Shown here piece by piece: positions 1 through 5,643 of a stretch of DNA of 5,645 bases. The position numbers and the translations under genes are program-made. Each line of letters opens with the position of its first letter. Position 1 is the stretch's first letter. Under the pieces are notes generated by a model. The model searched no databases, had not been told where the DNA came from, and saw only the letters and a program-made list of their open reading frames with translations. The DNA is from Oscillospiraceae bacterium (GTDB lineage Bacteria > Bacillota > Clostridia > Oscillospirales > UBA929), in NCBI GenBank assembly GCA_031271325.1, contig JAISVY010000072.1:1-5645 (forward strand). The letters are read 5' to 3'.

Positions 1-100
1 CGGCCTGAAAGGTGATCCCAAGCCGCCGAGCCAGTTCCTCCTGCGTCAGTCCCAAGTCTTTCCGGTACCGTGCGATGTTGCCCGCCAAGATTTCGCGCAT
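1..100 (-). CDS. Helix-turn-helix (XRE-type) transcriptional regulator, N-terminal fragment
   Basis: Reading the minus strand from the ATG at 100-98 gives 33 codons that run off the window edge. The peptide begins MREILAGNIARYRKDLGLTQ and continues EELARRLGITFQA. This is the first half of a Cro/CI-type HTH domain: helix 1 with the I-RYRK-LGLTQEELA pattern, then the start of the recognition helix after LGIT. A ribosome binding site (AAGGAG, minus strand) ends 9 nt before the ATG. An in-frame GTG two codons upstream lies only 3 nt from it, so the ATG is preferred. The family binds DNA as dimers and usually represses. The remaining domains, and so the ligand and targets, cannot be seen. It is divergent from the trp operon with about 365 bp between its start and the trp promoter. 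Control of the trp genes by it is possible but unsupported. Confidence 0.8.
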   Translation of the reverse strand, partial: MREILAGNIARYRKDLGLTQEELARRLGITFQA

Positions 101-123
101 GGTCACCCTCTCCTTTCCCATTC

Positions 124-152
124 ATTATGCGCTCCCTGAGGCGTAAACGCAA
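124..152 (-). promoter_or_regulatory. Weak candidate promoter for the HTH regulator
   Basis: On the minus strand, TTGCGT (152-147) and CATAAT (129-124) are separated by 17 bp, a sigma-A-like layout with a poor -35 and a fair -10. Transcription would start around 117, leaving a short leader that just includes the ribosome binding site. The -35 borders the hairpin at 154-193. The 10-bp palindrome GCGTAAACGC (141-150) overlaps the -35 and spacer and could be an operator. This is pattern matching only. Confidence 0.3.
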
Positions 153-153
153 T

Positions 154-193
154 AACCGCCTGTTTGAGTTTTTGTAAAACTCAAGCGGCGGTT
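154..193. repeat. Perfect two-part inverted repeat (7 + 9 bp) upstream of the HTH gene
   Basis: AACCGCC (154-160) pairs exactly with GGCGGTT (187-193), and TTGAGTTTT (164-172) pairs exactly with AAAACTCAA (176-184). Between them are an internal loop of 3 against 2 nt and a 3-nt TGT apical loop. No run of T follows on either strand, so it does not look like a typical intrinsic terminator. Its place directly upstream of the candidate minus-strand -35 would suit a dimer-bound operator or a small palindromic element. Function is unknown. Confidence 0.7.
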
Positions 194-283
194 GATGAAT
201 TGGTTCCGGTTGTTGCCGGGTTTATGCGCCGGCTGGCTCATGCGGTGCTTCCTAACCTATGAAAACAGGTTTTTAATTCACGA
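194..283. other. Intergenic stretch with nothing recognisable
   Basis: This lies between the 154-193 hairpin and the nested repeat element. An open frame starting near 192 and running to 482 crosses this stretch, the palindromic repeat and the trp promoter -35. It has no plausible ribosome binding site and no protein-like composition, so I do not call it a gene. I see no promoter or RNA gene here. Confidence 0.6.
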
Positions 284-440
284 CAAACGCATGAACGGGC
301 AAAATGCACAAAAATCGGCATCCACTTGTAGGGGCGACCGTCCTCGGTCGCCCGCGACTACGGGGTTTTCCGGGGTTACGGGCGGTCGGGGACGACCGCC
401 CCTACATTTCGTCTGTGCAATATGGACATTCATGCGTTTG
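284..440. repeat. Nested inverted-repeat (MITE-like palindromic) element
   Basis: The outer arms CAAACGCATGAA (284-295) and TTCATGCGTTTG (429-440) are perfect 12-bp inverted repeats. An inner matching pair is TGCACA (305-310) and TGTGCA (414-419). Inside these, TGTAGGGGCG (327-336) mirrors CGCCCCTACA (397-406). Each inner arm also folds alone: GGGCGACCG (332-340) with CGGTCGCCC (345-353), and GGGCGGTCG (380-388) with CGACCGCCC (393-401). The spacers between outer and inner arms differ by about 9 nt. The GTAGGGGCGACC type of sequence resembles dispersed intergenic palindromes I recall from clostridial genomes. No transposase is present, so mobility would have to be in trans. It ends 24 bp before the trp -35. 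Confidence 0.75.
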
Positions 441-464
441 GCGCAATATTTTACGGCAAAACAC

Positions 465-493
465 TTGACATCTATCCTGTGACAGCGTATACT
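465..493 (+). promoter_or_regulatory. Sigma-A promoter of the trp operon
   Basis: TTGACA (465-470) is a perfect -35 and TATACT (488-493) is a five-of-six -10, separated by the optimal 17 bp. Transcription should start near 500, giving a leader of about 310 nt before aroF that contains the whole T-box. No operator-like palindrome overlaps the core promoter, which fits strong constitutive initiation with control by attenuation. Confidence 0.9.
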
Positions 494-603
494 ATAGAAA
501 AATTGAATATCCGATAAACCGTTGAGGCAGAGATAAAGGCAATATATGCGCGTTACAGAGAGTCCGGGGTGCTGAGAGCCGGGCGGAGATGCAGGTTGTT
601 AAA

Positions 604-606
604 TGG
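604..606 (+). other. T-box specifier codon UGG (Trp)
   Basis: TGG sits after AAA and before an A, in the A-rich 3' side of the specifier loop, upstream of CTGCTGAGG. Trp is the expected amino acid for the genes downstream, and the bulge base C734 fits the G discriminator of bacterial tRNA(Trp). The codon was chosen by position and context, not from a computed fold. Confidence 0.88.
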
Positions 607-723
607 ACTGCTGAGGGCATGGTCAAAGGCGTGTTTCGCGCCGAGTATTCCATGACGTGACGCATACGTCAGTTGCGGGGGATATGTCTGTATCCTGCAG
701 AGAGCGCGGGTTTTAACCTGCGA

Positions 724-762
724 ACCAAGGTGGCACCGCGAGTTGAAAAATTCGTCCTTGGT
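724..762 (+). promoter_or_regulatory. T-box antiterminator
   Basis: ACCAAGG (724-730) pairs with CCTTGGT (756-762) as helix A1. The 7-nt bulge TGGCACC (731-737) matches the conserved T-box bulge. Helix A2 is GCGAGTT (738-744) with AATTCGT (749-755), allowing two G-U pairs, closed by a GAAA loop. The TGGC part of the bulge would pair with GCCA, the acceptor end of a tRNA whose discriminator is G. The 3' strand is shared with the terminator stem, so the two folds exclude each other. Confidence 0.92.
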
Positions 763-791
763 AAGGCGTTACGCTTTACCAAGGACTTTTT
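754..791 (+). terminator. Intrinsic attenuator terminator of the T-box
   Basis: Positions 754-768 pair with 772-786 in a 15-bp stem with a single G-U (765 with 775) and a 3-nt TTA loop. T5 (787-791) follows directly. Nine bases of its 5' strand (754-762) also form the 3' side of the antiterminator. It stops 19 nt before the aroF start codon, so termination here blocks the whole operon. Confidence 0.95.
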
Positions 792-810
792 GTGTTGAAA
801 GGAGAAAAAA

Positions 811-1824
811 ATGGTATTTATACTCAATCCGAACGTGCCGAAAGACAAGGTTGATCAGTTTATCGCGGGCTGGGAGCAAAAAGGATTTTCCGCCATCCTG
901 AGCGTGGGGACGGAGCATACCGCTGTCTGCCTAATCGGGAATACGGCGGAAATCGACATGGATCACGTGGTGCAGACGGATGATATTGTATCCTACGGCA
1001 AACGTGTTACGGAGCAATACAAGGCGGTCAACCGTACGGTACATGAGGACAATACGGTCGTTCGGGCGGGGGGCGTGCCGATTGGCGAGGGATTCTTTAC
1101 AGTCATAGCCGGTCCGTGTTCCGCCGAAAGCGCGGAGCAGGTCTTGGAAATTGCCCGGAGCGTGAAAGACAGCGGCGCGAAAATCCTGCGCGGCGGGGCG
1201 TTCAAACCCCGGTCATCACCCTACGCGTTTCAAGGCAGACAGGCCGAAGGACTTGAAATGCTGCGAGCCGCGAAACGGGAAACCGGGCTGCCGATTGTCT
1301 CCGAGATTATGAACCAAACACAGACAGACCTGTTTGAGGATGTGGATATCGTGCAAATCGGAGCACGCAACATGCAGAACTTCGATTTGCTGAAAGCGGT
1401 TGGGGCGCTGAAAAAACCGGTGCTGCTCAAGCGCGGTCTCGCCAGCACGATTGAGGAGTTCCTGATGAGCGCGGAATATATCGCGGCGGCGGGTAACGGT
1501 CAGGTGATTCTATGTGAACGCGGGATCCGCACCTTTGAGACAATGACCCGCAACACACTGGACCTGTCTGCGGTAGCGCTGCTGAAACAAAAAACGCATC
1601 TGCCGGTCATTGCGGATCCAAGCCACGCCTGCGGGATTCGCAGCCTGGTTCCGCCCCTCGCGAAAGCGGCATTGGCGGTCGGGGCGGACGGCATCATGAT
1701 AGAAACACACAACAATCCCGCGAAAGCGCTTTGCGACGGCGCACAGTCGCTTGATCTGAGCCAGTTCCAATCCCTGATGGGCGACCTGAAAAAACGCGCC
1801 GTAATGGAAGGAAAGGAGATATAA
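811..1824 (+). CDS. aroF: 3-deoxy-7-phosphoheptulonate (DAHP) synthase, type I-beta with N-terminal regulatory domain
   Basis: This enzyme condenses phosphoenolpyruvate with erythrose-4-phosphate to DAHP, the first step of the shikimate pathway, in the cytosol. The 337-aa protein has an N-terminal domain of about 70 residues with ferredoxin-like character, then a TIM barrel. Conserved motifs are AGPCSAE (100-106), LRGGAFKPR (126-134), QIGARNMQNF (182-191), LLKRG (205-209), CERG (235-238), TRNTLDLSAV (246-255) and DPSHA (269-273). Metal ligands by family pattern are Cys103, His272, Glu298 and Asp309. Length and ligand spacing match the Thermotoga maritima type, whose N-terminal domain mediates Tyr/Phe inhibition. 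No chorismate mutase domain is fused. The start is set by AAAGGAG ending 6 nt before the ATG. It is first in the operon, right after the T-box terminator and 2 nt before trpE, so its supply should rise with Trp demand. The effector of its regulatory domain cannot be read from sequence. Confidence 0.96.
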   Translation: MVFILNPNVPKDKVDQFIAGWEQKGFSAILSVGTEHTAVCLIGNTAEIDMDHVVQTDDIVSYGKRVTEQYKAVNRTVHEDNTVVRAGGVPIGEGFFTVIAGPCSAESAEQVLEIARSVKDSGAKILRGGAFKPRSSPYAFQGRQAEGLEMLRAAKRETGLPIVSEIMNQTQTDLFEDVDIVQIGARNMQNFDLLKAVGALKKPVLLKRGLASTIEEFLMSAEYIAAAGNGQVILCERGIRTFETMTRNTLDLSAVALLKQKTHLPVIADPSHACGIRSLVPPLAKAALAVGADGIMIETHNNPAKALCDGAQSLDLSQFQSLMGDLKKRAVMEGKEI

Positions 1825-1826
1825 AC

Positions 1827-3239
1827 ATGATCAGACCCACATTGGAGGAAGCCAAAGCCGTGGCGTCCGGCTGCACAGTCATCCCCATCGCGCTTGAGAT
1901 TTACTCTGATATCCGCACTCCCATCGAGGTCTTGAAAACCCTGAAGGCCAAGGGAAAAAACGCGTATATTCTGGAGAGCGTGGAAAGCGGCGAAAACTGG
2001 GGGCGGTATACGGTTTTGGGTTACAATCCGTCCATGACCCTCATAGGCGGTCACGGGACAGTGACCCAAAAAACCGCCGGCGGCGAACAGAAATTCGAGG
2101 GCAATCCGCACACCCTTCTGAAGCAGATCGTCCAAAACTACCGCAGTCCCCGGATCCCGTATTTCCCCGCGTTTACGGGAGGGTTCGTAGGGTATTTTGA
2201 CTACGACTACACACGCAGCGGGGGTTTTTGCCTCATGATGTACCGGCAGGTCATCGCCTTTGACCACCAAAAGCAAAAAATCTTCCTGATCACCAACATT
2301 GAGACGGATCGGCTGGAAGAAAACTACATCGCGGGTGTGGCGGCACTGAAAGATATGGAATCGCTGGTCGCCGGCGAAGGGCACCGCGACTGTCCGAGCG
2401 GTCAGGTTCGGTCTGAGTTTGCGCAAAGTTTTTCCAAAGAGGCGTTTATGGAGGCGGTGGACGCCTGTAAGCGCCATATCGCGGCGGGGGATGTTTCCCA
2501 AGTCGTCCCCTCCCTTCGGTTCACCGCCGACTTTGAAGGTGATTTGCTGCAGGTCTACCGGACACTCCGCACGATCAATCCGTCGTCCTATATGTTTTGC
2601 ATAGAGTTTGACACGATGCAGATGGCGGGCGCTTCACCGGAGACATTGGTGTCGCTGAAAAACGGCGTCGTTCGCACCTATCCGCTGGCGGGCACCTGCA
2701 AGAGGACGGAGGACGAGGAGGAGAACAAGAGACTCCTTGAAAAACTTTTGTCCGACCCGAAAGAGCTTTCCGAGCATGAAATGCTCGTGGAGCTTGGAAA
2801 GGAGGACCTGGGGAAGATATGTTATCCAGACAGCGTGAAAGTAGAGGAATACAGGAGTATTAAGACCTGCTCCCACGTGTATCATATCGAATCCAAGGTG
2901 CGCGGCACCATCCGGGACGACTGCGACGCCTTTGACGCGATGTCGGCGGCTCTTCCGGCGGGCACGCTTTCGGGAGCGCCGAGAGAACAGGCTATGGAAA
3001 TCATTGCGGATTTAGAGGGAGAAAAACGCGGCGCTTACGGCGGCGCAGTGGGGTATATCGACTTTACCGGGGACATGGACTTGTGCATCGGGATTCGGAT
3101 GGCGGTGCTCAAGGACGGCAAGATCAGCGTACAGGCGGGCGCGGGGATTGTGGCGGAAAGCATTCCTGAGAACGAGTACAACGAATGCCGGAACAAAGCA
3201 AAGGCCATGCTTATGGCCATAAAGGGGGCGTTAAAATGA
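1827..3239 (+). CDS. trpE: Anthranilate synthase component I
   Basis: TrpE converts chorismate to anthranilate, using ammonia supplied by a TrpG glutaminase partner or free ammonia. The 470-aa protein has the usual two parts. The N-terminal part has ILES (48-51) of the Trp feedback site, WGRYTVLGYNP (58-68) and GGFVGYFDYDY (118-128). The C-terminal chorismate-binding part has NPSSYM (251-256), GASPETL (268-274), PLAGT (286-290), EHEMLVELG (316-324), His353, LPAGTLSGAP (376-385), GAYGGAVGY (402-410) and QAGAGIVAES (436-445). The start is set by AAGGAG 8 nt before the ATG, 2 nt after the aroF stop. The stop overlaps the trpD start as ATGA, which suggests translational coupling. Oddities: only 17 residues separate the YDY aspartate (128) from the FDH aspartate (146), where relatives have about 31-33, and motif positions PLAGTCKRT and LGKEDLGK depart from the usual AGTRPRG and LGRNDLG. 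No amidotransferase domain is fused. PabB is less likely given the operon. Confidence 0.95.
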   Translation: MIRPTLEEAKAVASGCTVIPIALEIYSDIRTPIEVLKTLKAKGKNAYILESVESGENWGRYTVLGYNPSMTLIGGHGTVTQKTAGGEQKFEGNPHTLLKQIVQNYRSPRIPYFPAFTGGFVGYFDYDYTRSGGFCLMMYRQVIAFDHQKQKIFLITNIETDRLEENYIAGVAALKDMESLVAGEGHRDCPSGQVRSEFAQSFSKEAFMEAVDACKRHIAAGDVSQVVPSLRFTADFEGDLLQVYRTLRTINPSSYMFCIEFDTMQMAGASPETLVSLKNGVVRTYPLAGTCKRTEDEEENKRLLEKLLSDPKELSEHEMLVELGKEDLGKICYPDSVKVEEYRSIKTCSHVYHIESKVRGTIRDDCDAFDAMSAALPAGTLSGAPREQAMEIIADLEGEKRGAYGGAVGYIDFTGDMDLCIGIRMAVLKDGKISVQAGAGIVAESIPENEYNECRNKAKAMLMAIKGALK

Positions 3240-4246
3240 TTCGGGAGGCCATAGCTGCCCTGTCCCGGAAGCAGGATCTTTCCTATGAGACCGCTGAGGC
3301 GGTTATGAACGAGATCATGACCGGGGAAGCCACCCCGGTGCAGATGAGCGCGTATCTTACGGCTCTGAGTATCAAGGGCGAAACGATCCCTGAGATCACG
3401 GCTTCCGCCGCCGGGATGCGCTCCCACTGTATCCGTCTTCTCCATGATGTGGACGCGCTGGAGATTGTCGGAACCGGCGGGGATCATGCCAGCAGTTTTA
3501 ATATTTCCACAACCGCGGCTCTCATCACGGCCGCGGCGGGCGTCCCGGTCGCGAAACACGGGAACCGCGCGGCGTCCAGCCAATGCGGCGCTGCTGATGT
3601 TCTGGAAGCCCTCGGCGTAAATATCAGCATTTCTCCTGAAAAGAGCGCCGCCCTGCTGAAGGAAATCGGGATTTGCTTCTTGTTTGCCCAGAATTACCAC
3701 ATCGCGATGAAGTACGTCGCGCCGGTTCGCCGGGAACTTGCCATTCGGACGATCTTCAACATTCTCGGCCCCCTCACCAATCCCGCCGGCGCGCGAATGG
3801 AGTTGATGGGCGTTTATCACCGGGACTTGGTGGAACCACTGGCTCGGGTTATGTGCAACCTCGGGGTCAAGAGCGCAATGGTTGTCTGCGGAGAGGACGG
3901 GCTGGACGAGATCTCCCTCTCTGCCCCGACGTATATCTGCGAGGTCAAGGACGGCTGGGTGCGTTCGTATACCATCACACCGGAACAATTCGGCTATACG
4001 CGGTGTGATAAAGAAGAAATGCGCGGCGGAGATCCGCCGGAAAACGCAAGGATTCTGAGATCGGTCTTGGCGGGCGAAAAAGGGGCGAAACGCAACGCCG
4101 CCGTACTCAACGCCGCCGCCGCGCTGTTTATCGCGGAAAAATTTGAATCCGTCGAGGCGGCGGTCAGGAGGGCGGAAGAGGTCATCGACAGCGGCGAAGC
4201 CGCGCGAAAGCTGGACGATTTTGTCCGACGCTCAAACGAAGGGTAG
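3236..4246 (+). CDS. trpD: Anthranilate phosphoribosyltransferase
   Basis: TrpD transfers the phosphoribosyl group of PRPP to anthranilate, giving phosphoribosyl-anthranilate in the cytosol. The 336-aa length is normal for the single-function enzyme. Visible motifs are GTGGD (79-83) of the PRPP/diphosphate site, KHGNR (107-111) followed by SSQCGAADVLEALG, FAQNYHIAMKYVAPVR (150-165), RRELAIRTIFNILGPLTNPAGA (165-186, continuous), and the acidic pair Asp224-Glu225, which corresponds to the metal-binding DE motif. The SSQCG segment has Gln where Lys is common. The start is the ATG overlapping the trpE stop (ATGA), with a G-rich stretch (3224-3228) upstream. An in-frame start at 3185 would add 17 residues that belong to trpE coding sequence and match nothing in the family. 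No TrpG domain is fused to its N terminus, unlike the TrpGD fusions of some bacteria. Confidence 0.96.
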   Translation: MIREAIAALSRKQDLSYETAEAVMNEIMTGEATPVQMSAYLTALSIKGETIPEITASAAGMRSHCIRLLHDVDALEIVGTGGDHASSFNISTTAALITAAAGVPVAKHGNRAASSQCGAADVLEALGVNISISPEKSAALLKEIGICFLFAQNYHIAMKYVAPVRRELAIRTIFNILGPLTNPAGARMELMGVYHRDLVEPLARVMCNLGVKSAMVVCGEDGLDEISLSAPTYICEVKDGWVRSYTITPEQFGYTRCDKEEMRGGDPPENARILRSVLAGEKGAKRNAAVLNAAAALFIAEKFESVEAAVRRAEEVIDSGEAARKLDDFVRRSNEG

Positions 4247-4252
4247 AAACGT

Positions 4253-5032
4253 ATGAATCTTTTGCGTGAAATCGCGGACCGCACAAAGGCGCGGATCGAA
4301 GCGCGGAAAAAGGCGGTTCCGTTGGAGCGGCTCATGGAAACGGTTCAGGGCGGCACAAGGGGTTTTCCGTTTGAAACGGCGCTGCGTGCCCAAGACATGG
4401 CGTTCATCTGCGAGATTAAGAAAGCGTCTCCGTCAAAGGGCGTCATCGCGCATGAGTTCCCCTATGTCGGTATCGCCCGTGATTACGAGGCGGCCGGCGC
4501 GGCGGCGATCTCTGTTTTGACCGAGCCGCATTACTTTCAAGGCGACGACCGTTATCTGCGCGAAATCGCGGACGCGGTCTCGATTCCCATACTGCGAAAA
4601 GACTTTACCGTGGACGGCTATATGATCTATGAAGCGAAGGCTCTTGGAGCCAGCGCCGTGTTGCTGATCTGCGCCATTCTGGAGCCGGAGAGCTTGGCGG
4701 AGTACATCGGCTTGGCTCACCGTATCGGTCTTTCCGCGCTGGTGGAAGCCCATGACGCCGACGAAGTGCAAACGGCTCTCAGCGCCGGGGCCAGAATCAT
4801 CGGGGTAAATAACCGGGACTTGAAAACATTTGCGGTGGATACGGGCAACAGCATACGATTCAGAAAACTTGTGCCGGACGGCGTACTTTTTGTTTCCGAA
4901 AGCGGGATCCAAACCCGCGAGGATATTAAGGTTCTGCGGCAAAACAAGGTAGACGCGGTATTGGTGGGCGAAACGCTGATGCGCGCGCCGGACAAAAAAG
5001 CCGCGCTTGCCGGATTGAGGGGCGCGACGTGA
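4253..5032 (+). CDS. trpC: Indole-3-glycerol phosphate synthase
   Basis: TrpC closes the indole ring of carboxyphenylamino-deoxyribulose phosphate with loss of CO2 and water, yielding indole-3-glycerol phosphate for tryptophan synthase. The 259-aa protein is a complete single-domain TIM barrel, not fused to TrpF. Catalytic residues by family pattern are Glu54 and Lys56 in CEIKKASPSKG (53-63), Lys116 in LRKDF (114-118), Glu165 in LVEAH (163-167), Asn186 in GVNNRDL (184-190) and Ser217 in SESGI (215-219). The phosphate-binding region near VLVGETLM (236-243) is also intact. It starts 6 nt after the trpD stop. Its ribosome binding site is only moderate (AAGGG, 9 nt upstream, overlapping the trpD end), so coupled translation is likely. 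It contains no tryptophan residue. Confidence 0.97.
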   Translation: MNLLREIADRTKARIEARKKAVPLERLMETVQGGTRGFPFETALRAQDMAFICEIKKASPSKGVIAHEFPYVGIARDYEAAGAAAISVLTEPHYFQGDDRYLREIADAVSIPILRKDFTVDGYMIYEAKALGASAVLLICAILEPESLAEYIGLAHRIGLSALVEAHDADEVQTALSAGARIIGVNNRDLKTFAVDTGNSIRFRKLVPDGVLFVSESGIQTREDIKVLRQNKVDAVLVGETLMRAPDKKAALAGLRGAT

Positions 5033-5643
5033 GCAAAATCAAGATATGCGGGTTGAGCCGGGCGGAGGATATTATGGCTGTCAACCGGGCGCTGCCCGAC
5101 TATATCGGCTTTGTGTTTGCCGAGAGCCGGCGGAAAGTGGATGCCGATACGGCAGCCATGCTCAAAGAGAAACTCGATAAACGGATCAAGGCAGTGGGCG
5201 TTTTTGTAAATGAAGCAATAGAAAGCGCCGGGGATCTTTTCCGCCGGGGGATTATTGACCTCATTCAGCTTCACGGGGATGAGGACAACGAATATATCCG
5301 GCGGCTGAAGGAAAAATACGGCTGTCCGGTCATCAAGGCTGTCGGGATTCGGGATAAACTCCCCGTTCTGCCAGCCGAAGCGGACTATGCGCTCTTTGAC
5401 AAACTGTCGGCGGAGCGGGGCGGAACAGGGGAAACCTTTGACTGGGCGATCTTGAAAGGCATCGGTACTCCGTATTTTTTGGCGGGCGGGCTTTCGGCGG
5501 ACAATATCGCCGCCGCGGTACGCCTGCTCCGCCCGTTCTGTATAGACGTGAGCAGCGGCGCGGAAACGCGCGGCGTGAAGGACGCCGGTAAGATCTCGGA
5601 AATAGTGAGATTGGTCAGGGGGCTGCGTTCGCCGCCTCGCTAG
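5029..5643 (+). CDS. trpF: Phosphoribosylanthranilate isomerase
   Basis: TrpF carries out the Amadori rearrangement of phosphoribosyl-anthranilate, the step before TrpC. The 204-aa protein is a full-length TIM barrel. Catalytic Cys7 lies in KICGL (5-9) and Asp124 in LFDKLS (122-127). Other family signatures are GFVFAESRR (27-35), QLHGDE (80-85), GGTGETFDW (131-139), LAGGL (151-155) and DVSSGAETRGVKD (173-185). The start is GTG, overlapping the trpC stop as GTGA. GAGGGG (5017-5022) lies 6 nt upstream, and no later ATG or GTG would keep the catalytic Cys. The TAG stop ends 2 nt before the window edge, so the gene is complete. trpB would be the expected neighbour but no start for it is visible here. 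Confidence 0.96.
   Translation: MSKIKICGLSRAEDIMAVNRALPDYIGFVFAESRRKVDADTAAMLKEKLDKRIKAVGVFVNEAIESAGDLFRRGIIDLIQLHGDEDNEYIRRLKEKYGCPVIKAVGIRDKLPVLPAEADYALFDKLSAERGGTGETFDWAILKGIGTPYFLAGGLSADNIAAAVRLLRPFCIDVSSGAETRGVKDAGKISEIVRLVRGLRSPPR

Larger units (their letters stand above)
505..791 (+). promoter_or_regulatory. T-box leader (tRNA-Trp-sensing riboswitch)
   Basis: The leader carries the T-box landmarks in order. They are an AGAGAG motif (557-562) on the 5' side of Stem I, a GC-rich distal hairpin (CCGG 564-567 with CCGG 579-582), a specifier UGG followed by A (604-607), and a UGA (612-614) of the GA/K-turn type. ATGC (546-549) with GCAT (617-620) could close Stem I. Intermediate hairpins follow: 628-633 with 637-642 (6 bp), TGACGT 653-658 with ACGTCA 666-671, GGATA 680-684 with TATCC 691-695, and 705-711 with 716-722. 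The T-box AAGGTGGCACCGCG (727-740), antiterminator and terminator come last. Uncharged tRNA(Trp) reads the UGG with its anticodon and the bulge with its NCCA end, stabilising the antiterminator. Charged tRNA allows termination. Exact Stem I pairings are my approximation. Confidence 0.95.

Noticed and set aside
154..193. Hairpin as an intrinsic terminator or an integron attC site
   Set aside because: No T-run follows on either strand, and the ends do not fit the RYYYAAC/GTTRRRY core sites properly. No integrase or cassette is nearby.
192..482. 96-codon open frame in the intergenic region
   Set aside because: It runs through the palindromic repeat and into the trp promoter, lacks a ribosome binding site and resembles no protein.
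500..810. Trp leader-peptide attenuator of the enteric type
   Set aside because: There is no short open frame with tandem Trp codons and a ribosome binding site. The T-box sequence and antiterminator explain the region fully.
1500..2501. Long antisense open frame (333 codons) across aroF and trpE
   Set aside because: It lies opposite two certain genes, spans their junction, shows no protein family features and has no convincing ribosome binding site. It follows from the codon use of the sense genes.
3185..3235. Alternative upstream start for trpD
   Set aside because: The extra 17 residues come from out-of-frame trpE coding sequence. The ATGA overlap start gives the normal TrpD N terminus.
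3035..3988. Long antisense open frame (317 codons) across the trpE-trpD junction
   Set aside because: It mirrors conserved sense coding sequence of both genes, with Arg/Gly/His-rich, non-protein-like composition.
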